A stretch of 11,054 nucleotides of DNA from contig JASLAA010000208.1 of NCBI GenBank assembly GCA_030147325.1, positions 1 to 11,054 on the forward strand, written 5' to 3'. Source of the DNA: Arthrobacter sp. GTDB lineage: Bacteria; Actinomycetota; Actinomycetes; Actinomycetales; Micrococcaceae. How positions within the stretch are numbered: the stretch's first letter is position 1; each line of letters begins with the position of its first letter. Both the position numbers and the translations under genes were made by a program. The notes under the pieces were generated by a model. It did no database searches and was not told the DNA's origin. It was given only the letters and a program-made list of their open reading frames with translations. Positions 1-6,507 of this stretch are shown here, one piece after another.

Positions 1-821
1 GAACCGGCCTGCGTGAACCGGAAGATGTTGTCGATGAAGAGCAGCACGTCCTGGTTCTGCACATCGCGGAAGTACTCCGCCATGGTCAGGGCCGAGAGGG
101 CCACGCGCAGACGCGTTCCGGGCGGCTCGTCCATCTGGCCGAACACGAGGGCGGTGTCCTTGAGGACGCCCGCCTCTTCCATCTCGACCCAGAGGTCGTT
201 GCCCTCGCGGGTCCGCTCGCCGACGCCGGCGAACACGGAGGTACCACCGAAGTTGCGGGCGACACGCGTGATCATCTCCTGGATGAGGACGGTCTTGCCG
301 ACACCGGCACCACCGAACAGGCCGATCTTCCCACCCTTGATGTACGGGGTCAGGAGATCGATGACCTTGATGCCGGTCTCGAGCATCTCCGTCGAACCCT
401 CGAGGGAGGCGAAGCTCGGGGCTTTGCGGTGGATGGGCCAGCGCTCGGTGATCTGCAGCTCGGACTCCTCGACGTCGAGCGGCTTGCCGAGGACGTTGAA
501 GATGTGGCCCTTGACGCCGTCGCCGACGGGGACGGAGATCGCCGCGCCGGTGTCCTGGACGACCGTGCCGCGCACGAGTCCGTCCGTGGCCTGCAGCGAG
601 ATGGCACGCACGAGGTTGTCGCCGAGGTGCTGTGAGGTCTCGAAGGTGATCAGGCGGGTCTCACCGTTGAGTGTGATCTCGGTGGTGAGGGCGTTGTACA
701 TGGCGGGGATGGCGTCGGCAGGGAACTCGACGTCGACAACCGGGCCGATGACACGTGCAATACGGCCGGTGGCGCCGGGGGCAACTGAGTCCGTACCGTG
801 TTCAACAGTCTGGGCAGTCAT
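1..821 (-). CDS. atpD: ATP synthase subunit beta, N-terminal 273 residues (partial)
   Basis: Catalytic beta subunit of the F1 sector, which makes ATP from ADP and phosphate at three sites on the cytoplasmic face of the membrane. Visible are the beta-barrel start (GRIARVIGPVVDVEFP, about residues 19-34), the Walker A loop GGAGVGKT at residues 170-177, the GERTREGNDL segment, and the Walker B stretch LLFIDNIFRFTQAG next to the window edge. The gene is cut by position 1, so the C-terminal half, including the DELSEED region, is missing. I chose ATG at 821, giving MTAQTVEHG. An in-frame GTG three codons upstream (828-830) is possible but has no better ribosome site. The Shine-Dalgarno is weak (GTGAGAGAG). 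It follows atpG by 85 bases, and atpC is expected outside the window. Identity is certain; the exact start is fairly sure. Confidence 0.97.
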   Translation of the reverse strand, partial: MTAQTVEHGTDSVAPGATGRIARVIGPVVDVEFPADAIPAMYNALTTEITLNGETRLITFETSQHLGDNLVRAISLQATDGLVRGTVVQDTGAAISVPVGDGVKGHIFNVLGKPLDVEESELQITERWPIHRKAPSFASLEGSTEMLETGIKVIDLLTPYIKGGKIGLFGGAGVGKTVLIQEMITRVARNFGGTSVFAGVGERTREGNDLWVEMEEAGVLKDTALVFGQMDEPPGTRLRVALSALTMAEYFRDVQNQDVLLFIDNIFRFTQAG

Positions 822-872
822 CTCTCTCACTTCATTTACGTAGATGGCGTGGAACTAAGTCTAACGGTGCAC

Positions 873-893
873 CCGGCGCCCTCGAGGGCCCGG
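873..893 (-). repeat. intercistronic hairpin between atpG and atpD
   Basis: A perfect 12-base palindrome, GCCCTCGAGGGC (878-889), is extended by flanking CCGG on both sides (873-876 and 890-893), with one bulged base at 877. In RNA this folds as an 8-bp GC stem around a UCGA loop. It begins about 14 bases after the atpG stop, and no U-run follows on the minus strand. It therefore looks like an mRNA stability, processing or attenuation element rather than a full terminator. The structure is seen directly; the role is inferred. Confidence 0.55.
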
Positions 894-906
894 ACGGGGA
901 AGGGCA

Positions 907-1800
907 TCAGGAGGCGTTCAGCGCATCCGCGCCGGCCACGATCTCCGAGAGTTCCTGGGTGATCTCCGCCTGGCGCGCGGTGTTGCGGAGCCGGGTGTAC
1001 TTCTTGATGAGTTCGGTCGCGTTGTCGCCCGCCGATTTCATCGCCCGCTGGCGTGCAGCGAGCTCGCTCGCCGACGCCTGCAGCATCGCCGCGAAGATCC
1101 GCGACTCGATGTATCGCGGAAGGAGTGCGTCGAGGACCTCTTCGGGGTCCGGCTCGAACTCGTAGAGGGGCAGCAGGTCACCTTCGTGGGTCACTTCCTC
1201 TTCCACGACCTCCAGGGGCAGCAGTCGCATGACCGAAGGCTCCTGGACCACCATGGAGCGGAACTTCGTGTAGACCACATGGATCTCCTGCACTCCCCCG
1301 TCCTCGAAGTCCTCGAGGAAGGTGGCGAGGAGGGCCTCACCGACCTCTCGGGCGGTCGCGAACTCCGGTGCGTCGGTGTTCCCGGTCCATACCCTCTCGT
1401 ACTCCCGCTGTCGGAAATCGAAGTACGACTGCCCCTTGCGCCCGATCAGGTAGGCCTGGACCTCCTTGCCTTCGGCGCGGAGCACTTCGAAAAGACCCTC
1501 GGCCTGCTTGAGCGCGCTGGCAGAGTAAGAGCCCGCGAGGCCTCGGTCGGACGTCAGGACCAGTACGGCTGCGCGCCGCACCTGACCGTGCTCCGTGGTC
1601 AGGGGGTGATCGATCTCCGACTGCGACGAGACTGCCGAGACAGCACTCGTGATCGCATTGGCGTACGGCAGTGCCGCGGCGACACGCGTACGTGCCTTGC
1701 CAATACGAGAAGTCGCGATCAGTTCCATCGCCTTGAAGATCTTCCGCGTCGACGTCGTCGACGCGATCTTCTGGCGGTAGACCCGGATCTGGGCTCCCAT
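907..1800 (-). CDS. atpG: ATP synthase subunit gamma
   Basis: Central rotor shaft of F1, turning inside the alpha3beta3 hexamer and coupling Fo rotation to ATP synthesis. The 297-residue product has the family's conserved N-terminal helix (GAQIRVYRQKIASTTSTRKI, then FKAMELIATSRIGKAR) and the conserved C-terminal helix (RQRAMKSAGDNATELI followed by LRNTARQAEITQELSEI). These two helices form the coiled-coil axle. The length is normal for actinobacterial gamma subunits. ATG at 1800 is preceded by a good ribosome site, AAAGGAC, with about five bases of spacing. It lies 89 bases after atpA and 85 before atpD, and both spacers contain hairpins. No frameshift or missing segment is seen. Confidence 0.97.
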   Translation of the reverse strand: MGAQIRVYRQKIASTTSTRKIFKAMELIATSRIGKARTRVAAALPYANAITSAVSAVSSQSEIDHPLTTEHGQVRRAAVLVLTSDRGLAGSYSASALKQAEGLFEVLRAEGKEVQAYLIGRKGQSYFDFRQREYERVWTGNTDAPEFATAREVGEALLATFLEDFEDGGVQEIHVVYTKFRSMVVQEPSVMRLLPLEVVEEEVTHEGDLLPLYEFEPDPEEVLDALLPRYIESRIFAAMLQASASELAARQRAMKSAGDNATELIKKYTRLRNTARQAEITQELSEIVAGADALNAS

Positions 1801-1814
1801 TGTTGTCCTTTCCT

Positions 1815-1836
1815 TCGCTCCCGCGTCGGGGAGCGA
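1815..1836 (-). repeat. hairpin just upstream of the atpG ribosome site
   Basis: Perfect 8-bp inverted repeat, TCGCTCCC (1815-1822) and GGGAGCGA (1829-1836), with a 6-base loop. Its 3' foot on the minus strand abuts the atpG Shine-Dalgarno (about 1806-1813), leaving the ribosome site single-stranded. Possible roles are keeping the start region open or protecting a processed 5' end. The structure is seen directly; the role is inferred. Confidence 0.5.
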
Positions 1837-1849
1837 TCAGGCCAGGGCA

Positions 1850-1884
1850 CTGCCGCCGGGAGGGGGTTCCCCTCCCGGCTGCAG
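1850..1884 (-). repeat. large hairpin in the atpA-atpG spacer
   Basis: Two 16-base arms (1850-1865 and 1869-1884) pair at 15 positions around a 3-base loop, with one mismatch (1854 against 1880). The core is an uninterrupted 11-bp stem, GCCGGGAGGGG with CCCCTCCCGGC. It starts five bases after the atpA TAG stop on the minus strand. No U-tract follows, so it is not a canonical intrinsic terminator, though actinobacterial terminators often lack one. Partial termination, 3'-end protection of the upstream message or RNA processing are the likely options. Confidence 0.65.
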
Positions 1885-1889
1885 GTCCT

Positions 1890-3524
1890 CTAGCGCTTCT
1901 GCCTGACGATCTTCTCCTGCTCGACCGAATCGGCGTCGAGAGCCTCGTGCTCTTCGCGACCCGCGCCGAGCCCGTCCGCACCCTCACCGAAGAAGCCCTG
2001 CTTGAACGCCGTGATCTGCGTCGTCAGCTCTTCGGCCGTGGAGTCCTCCAGCTTGCCCGTCTGGGCCAGCGTGGTGAGGACCTGCGACTTGCGACCCAGG
2101 TGATCGTGGAACTCGGTCTCGAACCGGTTGATGTCCTCCACGGGAACGTCGTCCAGGTGACCGTTCGTTCCGGCCCAGATGGAGACGACCTGCTGCTCGA
2201 CGGGCATCGGGGAGTACTGTCCCTGCTTGAGCAGTTCCATGAGGCGTGCACCGCGGGTCAGCTGCTGGCGGGATGCCGCGTCGAGGTCCGAGGCGAACAT
2301 GGCGAAGGCCTGCATGTCGCGGTACTGAGCGAGGTCCAGCTTCAACGTGCCCGAGACCTTCTTCATCGACTTCACCTGGGCGGCTCCACCGACACGCGAC
2401 ACCGACACGCCGACATCGACCGCGGGGCGCTGATTGGCGTTGAACAGGTCCGACTGCAGGAAGATCTGACCGTCGGTGATCGAGATGACGTTCGTCGGGA
2501 TGTACGCCGAGACGTCGTTCGCCTTGGTCTCGATGAGCGGAAGGCCCGTCATGGACCCTGCACCGAGCTCGTCCGAGAGCTTCGCACAGCGCTCGAGGAG
2601 ACGGGAGTGCAGGTAGAACACGTCGCCCGGGTAGGCTTCGCGTCCCGGCGGGCGCCGGAGCAGCAGGGATACCGCGCGGTACGCCTCTGCCTGCTTCGAC
2701 AGGTCGTCGAACACGATGAGGACGTGCTTGCCGCCGTACATCCAGTGCTGCCCGATGGCGGAACCGGCGTAAGGGGCGAGGTACTTGAAGCCCGCGGGGT
2801 CGGAGGCGGGAGACGCGACGATGGTCGTGTACTCCAGTGCGCCCTTGTCCTCGAGGGTCTGGCGGACGGCAGCGATGGTCGACGCCTTCTGCCCGATGGC
2901 CACGTAGATGCAGCGGACCTGCTTGTTCACGTCACCGGAAGCCCAGTTGGCCTTCTGGTTGATGATGGTGTCGACGGCGATGGCCGTCTTGCCGGTCTGT
3001 CGGTCACCGATGATCAGCTGACGCTGGCCGCGACCGATCGGGATCATGGCGTCGATCGCCTTGAGTCCGGTCTGCATGGGCTCGTGCACCGACTTGCGCT
3101 GCGTGACGCCGGGGGCCTGGGTCTCGAGGGCGCGGCGGCCCTCGGACACGATCTCGCCGAGGTCGTCGATGGGCTGACCCAGGGGGTCGACCACGCGGCC
3201 GAGGAAGGCGTCACCGACGGGCACCGAGAGGATCTCGCCCGTGCGGTGAACTTCCTGGCCTTCTTCGATTCCGTTGTAGTCACCGAGGACCACGACACCG
3301 ATCTCGCGGGTGTCGAGGTTCTGGGCGAGTCCGAGCGTGCCGTCCTCGAAGCGCAGCAGTTCGTTGGCCATGACGGAGGGAAGACCCTCCACACGGGCAA
3401 TGCCATCGCTGGCGGTGGTCACGCGGCCGACTTCGACGCGCTCCGCGTTTCCGGGCTCGTAGGACGCCGCAAAGTCGTTCAACGCACTACGCACGTCTTC
3501 GGCGTTGATGGTCAATTCGGCCAT
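1890..3524 (-). CDS. atpA: ATP synthase subunit alpha
   Basis: Non-catalytic nucleotide-binding subunit of the F1 alpha3beta3 hexamer. The 544-residue product shows the N-terminal barrel (EVGRVTTASDGIARVEGLP), the Walker A loop GDRQTGKT at residues 173-180, the VLIVFDDLSKQAEAYR Walker B region, and the SVSRVGGAAQVKSMKKVSG segment. A charged C-terminal tail ends in EQEKIVRQKR, as is common in high-GC Gram-positive alpha subunits. An in-frame ATG at 3542 would add six residues (MRAGTE). I prefer ATG at 3524 because AGGGAC lies at the right spacing before it and homologues begin MAELTI. It follows atpH by 96 bases and precedes atpG by 89. Confidence 0.97.
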   Translation of the reverse strand: MAELTINAEDVRSALNDFAASYEPGNAERVEVGRVTTASDGIARVEGLPSVMANELLRFEDGTLGLAQNLDTREIGVVVLGDYNGIEEGQEVHRTGEILSVPVGDAFLGRVVDPLGQPIDDLGEIVSEGRRALETQAPGVTQRKSVHEPMQTGLKAIDAMIPIGRGQRQLIIGDRQTGKTAIAVDTIINQKANWASGDVNKQVRCIYVAIGQKASTIAAVRQTLEDKGALEYTTIVASPASDPAGFKYLAPYAGSAIGQHWMYGGKHVLIVFDDLSKQAEAYRAVSLLLRRPPGREAYPGDVFYLHSRLLERCAKLSDELGAGSMTGLPLIETKANDVSAYIPTNVISITDGQIFLQSDLFNANQRPAVDVGVSVSRVGGAAQVKSMKKVSGTLKLDLAQYRDMQAFAMFASDLDAASRQQLTRGARLMELLKQGQYSPMPVEQQVVSIWAGTNGHLDDVPVEDINRFETEFHDHLGRKSQVLTTLAQTGKLEDSTAEELTTQITAFKQGFFGEGADGLGAGREEHEALDADSVEQEKIVRQKR

Positions 3525-3608
3525 CTCAGTCCCTGCTCTCATGTGTTGTGGCCCCCGTGGGATGCGTGGCGACCGGTGTGTTTTTCAGTAAGTGACGCGG
3601 GTGGGAGG

Positions 3609-3622
3609 AGGCGCGAACGCCT
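3609..3622 (-). repeat. small UUCG-loop hairpin at the atpH stop
   Basis: On the minus strand AGGCG-TTCG-CGCCT forms a 5-bp stem with a UUCG tetraloop. Its 5' foot overlaps the atpH TAG stop (3621-3623). The closing pair is G-C, not the extra-stable C-G. It sits at the start of the 96-base atpH-atpA spacer and has no U-run after it. It could be chance or an mRNA 3'-end feature. Confidence 0.3.
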
Positions 3623-4433
3623 AGCCCGCCAATCTGCGACGGAGTTCGGACAGACGCGTGGCGACCGTGGAGTCGACCATCTCGTCCCCGATGCTGACGC
3701 GCACTCCACCGATCAGTGATGGATCAACGGTGACGTTGACCTTCAGTTCGCGGCCGTACATCGAGTTGAGTCCCGACACCAGCCGTTCGTACTGAGCTAC
3801 CGACAACGGACGGGTCACGGTCACGTTGGCGATCCAGCGTTGCTGCCGGGCCGCGACCAGTTCGAGGAACCGCTCCACGAGTGCTGCGGGCTTGAGTCCG
3901 CGCGGAGCCCGGACGGCCTGCGTGATCAGCAATCGCGCTGCCGGTCCCGCCAGGGGCACGAGCTTGAGCCCCAGGGCGACCTTCGATTCCGGTGTGGCCT
4001 GGGCTTCGGACAGCGCCCTCTGCAGCGCGTGGTTCGAGGACACCACCTGGATGAAGGAGTACAACTCGCTCTCGAGTTGCTCCAGCCCCTCCACCCCGCT
4101 GCCCTGTTCGGCAACGGAGATGACCACGGTAGCCGCCAGTGTCTCGAGGGCATCGCCGATGTCGCGTGCGTTCCCCCATCTCTCGCCGACGAGATCCTTG
4201 ACCACGCCCGCTGCGTCAGCGGACACCCGGCCGGCGATGAGCTGGTCCACCAGCACCGCCTTGTCCCGACCGGTCCGGGACGGATCGGTCAGTGCCCTGC
4301 GCAGGCCCGCGTTGCCGTCGAGGATCGCCAGCACGCCGAACAGGTCCTCCGCCAGGGCGAGAGTTGCACCGGGAAGCCGGGCCTCGAGTCCTTCGAGGAC
4401 CGTCGCCAGGGAGACGCTGGATACTCCTGCCAT
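3621..4433 (-). CDS. atpH: ATP synthase subunit delta (long actinobacterial form)
   Basis: Peripheral-stalk subunit linking the b subunits to the top of F1. At 270 residues it is about 90 longer than the E. coli delta (roughly 177). The extra length is explained by an internal repeat: residues about 29-101 and 122-195 align at a constant offset of 93 over their first half, with matches such as L31/L124, N41/N134, L44/L137, RAL 46-48/139-141, K58/K151, L61/L154 and L65/L158. This looks like a duplicated N-terminal helical domain. The C-terminal part (VTVTRPLSVAQYERL, then VTVDPSLIGGVRVSIGDEMVD) is the standard delta C-domain. Unlike mycobacterial AtpH it is not fused to a b-like domain. Its ATG overlaps the atpF stop by one base (TAATG), implying coupled translation. 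Confidence 0.95.
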   Translation of the reverse strand: MAGVSSVSLATVLEGLEARLPGATLALAEDLFGVLAILDGNAGLRRALTDPSRTGRDKAVLVDQLIAGRVSADAAGVVKDLVGERWGNARDIGDALETLAATVVISVAEQGSGVEGLEQLESELYSFIQVVSSNHALQRALSEAQATPESKVALGLKLVPLAGPAARLLITQAVRAPRGLKPAALVERFLELVAARQQRWIANVTVTRPLSVAQYERLVSGLNSMYGRELKVNVTVDPSLIGGVRVSIGDEMVDSTVATRLSELRRRLAG

Positions 4434-4984
4434 TACTTCGCTGCACCTGCGCTCTGCGACGAGGTCTCGAGATCGGCGAGGAAGCGGTCGATCACGCGTG
4501 ACGATCGCGCGTCATCCGCCAGGGATTCCCCGACGATGCGGCTCGCCAGGTCGGTGGCGAGCGTTCCGACCTCTGCGCGCAGGGAGACGACCGCGGCCTG
4601 ACGCTCCGCCTCGATCTGGACATGCGCCTGCGAGGTGATGCGTGCCGATTCCGCCGCCGCCTGATCGCGCAGCTCGGCGAGGATCTGGGCACCTTCGGCA
4701 CGAGCTTCCTCGCGGATGCGGTTGGCTTCCGTGCGGGCTTCGACGAGCTGCTGCTTGTACTCGGCGAGGGCGGCATCCGCCTCGGCCTGGGCGGTCTCGG
4801 CTTTCGCCAGGCCACCCTCGATCGCTTCGACCCGCTGCGTGTAGATCTTCTCGAACGCAGGTGCCACGTACTTGACGACGATAAACAGCAGGACGGCGAA
4901 ACCTGCGCCCGTCACCAAGATTTCCCACGGATTGGGAATCAGCGGATTACCGCCTTCTGCGGCCAGAATTACCATCTGGTCCAT
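4433..4984 (-). CDS. atpF: ATP synthase subunit b
   Basis: Membrane-anchored peripheral-stalk subunit that holds F1 against the rotor torque. The 183-residue product has a short outside N-terminus, one transmembrane helix (about residues 20-41, ILVTGAGFAVLLFIVVKYV) and a long charged Ala/Glu/Arg-rich helix (about 45-155) of the b-type right-handed coiled coil, which binds delta through its C-terminal end. Only one b gene is present, and I see no separate b-prime. ATG at 4984 has AGGAC about ten bases upstream; a second in-frame ATG at 4975 is possible. It lies 42 bases after atpE and overlaps atpH by one base. Confidence 0.96.
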   Translation of the reverse strand: MDQMVILAAEGGNPLIPNPWEILVTGAGFAVLLFIVVKYVAPAFEKIYTQRVEAIEGGLAKAETAQAEADAALAEYKQQLVEARTEANRIREEARAEGAQILAELRDQAAAESARITSQAHVQIEAERQAAVVSLRAEVGTLATDLASRIVGESLADDARSSRVIDRFLADLETSSQSAGAAK

Positions 4985-5026
4985 GTCTCACCCGTCCTAA
5001 CTGCTCAGTAATCTAGCGTGCATTGA

Positions 5027-5236
5027 TCAGAGGATGAACGCGAGGACCAGACCGAGGATCGCAAGTGCTTCCGTGAAGGCGAGGCCCAGGAATGCGATGG
5101 GCTGGAGGACCCGCTGGGCTTCGGGCTGGCGGGCGACGCCGGTGATGTACGCGTAGAAGACGAGCCCGACGCCGATGGCGCCACCGATCGCGGAGAGACC
5201 ATAACCGATTGCGTTGAGGCTACCTGAGATTTCCAT
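5027..5236 (-). CDS. atpE: ATP synthase subunit c
   Basis: Proton-carrying ring subunit of Fo. The 69-residue two-helix hairpin begins MEISGSLNAIGYG. It has a glycine-rich first helix (GGAIGVGLVF, 18-27), the polar RQPE loop (36-39) that contacts gamma and epsilon, and the essential carboxylate E56 in helix two (LAFTEALAIL). There are no sodium-type ligand patterns around E56, so proton use is inferred. The open frame continues upstream to 5404, but ATG at 5236 is the start: AAAGGA stands six bases upstream and the protein aligns with c subunits from there. The leader just before the ATG is A-rich (GAAAGGAAAACA), as suits a subunit needed in many copies. Confidence 0.97.
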   Translation of the reverse strand: MEISGSLNAIGYGLSAIGGAIGVGLVFYAYITGVARQPEAQRVLQPIAFLGLAFTEALAILGLVLAFIL

Positions 5237-5252
5237 TGTTTTCCTTTCAAGA

Positions 5253-5292
5253 TGCCCGGAGGCAGGTTGTTTAAGGTTTCCCTGGTGGGAAA
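5253..5292 (-). repeat. two small hairpins in the atpB-atpE spacer
   Basis: Immediately after the atpB stop, TTTCCC and GGGAAA (5277-5282 and 5287-5292) form a 6-bp stem with a 4-base loop. Closer to atpE, TGCC and GGCA (5253-5256 and 5261-5264) form a 4-bp stem with a 4-base loop. They flank an AT-rich stretch and leave the atpE ribosome site unpaired. Individually each is weak. Together they match the spacer-hairpin habit of this operon. Confidence 0.35.
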
Positions 5293-5294
5293 GC

Positions 5295-6104
5295 TTAGTG
5301 TTCGTCCGCCAGTGCACCCTGGATGTAGATCGCAGTGAGCAAGGTGAAGACGAAGGCCTGGATGACCATGATGAGTACTTCCAGCATGTACATCGCGATG
5401 CCACCCACCAGGACGAGCAAGGAGGTCGCCTGGAGGAAGAAGTTGTCCTGGAGGACGAGCAGGTATTCGATCCCCGAACCGGCCAGCAACACGATGAGGT
5501 GTCCGGCCATCATCGTCGCGAAGAGACGCAGGCTGTGGGTCACGGGCCGCACCAGGAAGTTCGAGATGATCTCGATGGGGATCAGGATGATCAGCAGGGG
5601 CCAGGGCACACCCGACGGCACCACGACCATCTTGAAGTAGCCGATCCCGTGCCTGCGGATGCCGATCGTGATCCACGTGACGTAGATGATGCCGGCGAGC
5701 ACGTAGGCGCTGCCCGGATGCGAGAAGCTCGGCAGCTGGATCAGCGGAATGGCGCCGTAGATGTTGTTCACGAGAACGAAGAAGAACACGGTGAACAGCA
5801 GGGGAACGTACTTCAGGAACTCCCGCTGCCCGATGATGTCCTTGCCGATGGTGTTGCGGACGAGTCCGTAACCCATCTCGCCGATCAGCTGCAGCTTCGT
5901 CGGAACGAGGGCCTGCTTCTTGCCTGCGATCATGAAGAAGGCGGCGATGATGACCACCGACAGCAGCACGAGGAGCATCTGCTTGCCGAAGCCGGTGCCG
6001 TAGTCGGCACCCCAGGGAATCATGTCAGGGAGGTGGAGCTCATCAATCGAAGGAGGGACGAACCCCTCTCCAGTTGTTGCGGCCGGGAGCGCAAGCGCGA
6101 TCAA
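5295..6104 (-). CDS. atpB: ATP synthase subunit a
   Basis: Stator channel of Fo, which passes protons to and from the c-ring. The 269-residue, multi-helix protein carries the hallmark segment PVTHSLRLFATMMAGH with the essential arginine at R193, the VNNIYGAIPLIQLP stretch, and the C-terminal VFTLLTAIYIQGAL helix. The open frame extends to an ATG at 6161. I choose the TTG at 6104 instead: AGAGGA lies six bases upstream, and the product then begins MIALALPA like relatives. The ATG at 6161 would add 19 charged residues with no homology I recognise. TTG overlaps the TGA of a 26-codon upstream ORF. The 58-base gap to atpE holds small hairpins. Confidence 0.95.
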   Translation of the reverse strand: MIALALPAATTGEGFVPPSIDELHLPDMIPWGADYGTGFGKQMLLVLLSVVIIAAFFMIAGKKQALVPTKLQLIGEMGYGLVRNTIGKDIIGQREFLKYVPLLFTVFFFVLVNNIYGAIPLIQLPSFSHPGSAYVLAGIIYVTWITIGIRRHGIGYFKMVVVPSGVPWPLLIILIPIEIISNFLVRPVTHSLRLFATMMAGHLIVLLAGSGIEYLLVLQDNFFLQATSLLVLVGGIAMYMLEVLIMVIQAFVFTLLTAIYIQGALADEH

Positions 6105-6181
6105 CGCGTTTCCTCTCTGCAGTGTCCATCGTTGGGCATAAAGTCTGTGCGCGAAGAACACGCTCTCGTTCTGTGGTTCAT
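6101..6181 (-). other. possible short leader ORF (26 codons) before atpB
   Basis: In the 90-base spacer after the AtpZ-like gene, an ATG at 6181 opens a frame of 26 codons (MNHRTRACSSRTDFMPNDGH and six more). It ends in TGA at 6101-6103, so its stop overlaps the atpB TTG start in a TTGA junction. The ribosome site before its ATG is weak (GTCGAG). It could be a chance frame or a short leader that couples ribosomes onto the inefficient TTG codon. No protein family is recognised. Confidence 0.25.
6102..6117 (-). promoter_or_regulatory. ribosome site and TTG start of atpB
   Basis: On the minus strand GAGAGGA (6111-6117), six bases of spacing (AACGCG) and TTG (6102-6104) form a well-placed start. 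This decides atpB in favour of TTG over the upstream in-frame ATG at 6161, which has no comparable site. Confidence 0.75.
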
Positions 6182-6194
6182 TGCTCGACCCGCG

Positions 6195-6494
6195 TTACCG
6201 GTCTCGACGATCCTCATCGCTTACCCGCGACTCGGCGGGAAGCTCTTGCGGCTTGGCCCTGGTGAGGTGATGGACATGGGCAAGAAAAAGTCCACCGGCA
6301 GCCCCGACAAGGGCTCCGACCAGCGCAATCCACCTGGTGTCGAGCAAATTGTCCAGCCCCCAGCCTACCAAACTCCAGACCAGTATCCCGCCAATGATGT
6401 AGCTGAGGAGGTTGATGCCGGCGTTGTAGCCGGCCGTGCCGGCCGGATCCGTCACGTGCTGTCCGTCCCGCTGTTCGCGACCCTGTGCATTCAT
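6195..6494 (-). CDS. AtpZ/AtpI-family small membrane protein
   Basis: A 99-residue protein with two transmembrane helices, about residues 27-47 (INLLSYIIGGILVWSLVGWG) and 53-74 (WIALVGALVGAAGGLFLAHV). They are joined by LDNLLDTR, which matches the G-x-x-LD-x-x-x-x-T pattern of the AtpZ/AtpI family. Members are encoded at the head of atp operons and have been linked to Fo or c-ring assembly and to Mg/Ca handling; the role here is inferred from family and position. The C-terminus is hydrophilic and Arg/Glu-rich. ATG at 6494 has a strong GGGAGG site. It starts 13 bases after the preceding membrane gene and is followed by 90 bases before atpB. Confidence 0.75.
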   Translation of the reverse strand: MNAQGREQRDGQHVTDPAGTAGYNAGINLLSYIIGGILVWSLVGWGLDNLLDTRWIALVGALVGAAGGLFLAHVHHLTRAKPQELPAESRVSDEDRRDR

Positions 6495-6507
6495 GCGCTT
6501 GCCTCCC

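Noticed and set aside
1850..1884. Reading the atpA-atpG hairpin as the end of the operon
   Set aside because: There is no U-tract, and the essential atpG and atpD follow immediately with their own ribosome sites and no clear promoter, so full termination is unlikely.
1800..3719. A 639-codon plus-strand open frame opposite atpA
   Set aside because: It lies antisense to the conserved atpA, its translation shows no family motif and is Asp/Gly/Leu-rich as expected from reverse-complemented high-GC codons, and it has no sensible start context.
5237..5404. N-terminal extension of atpE up to 5404
   Set aside because: The extra 56 residues overlap atpB in another frame and include no c-subunit homology. 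The good ribosome site and the family alignment fix the start at 5236.
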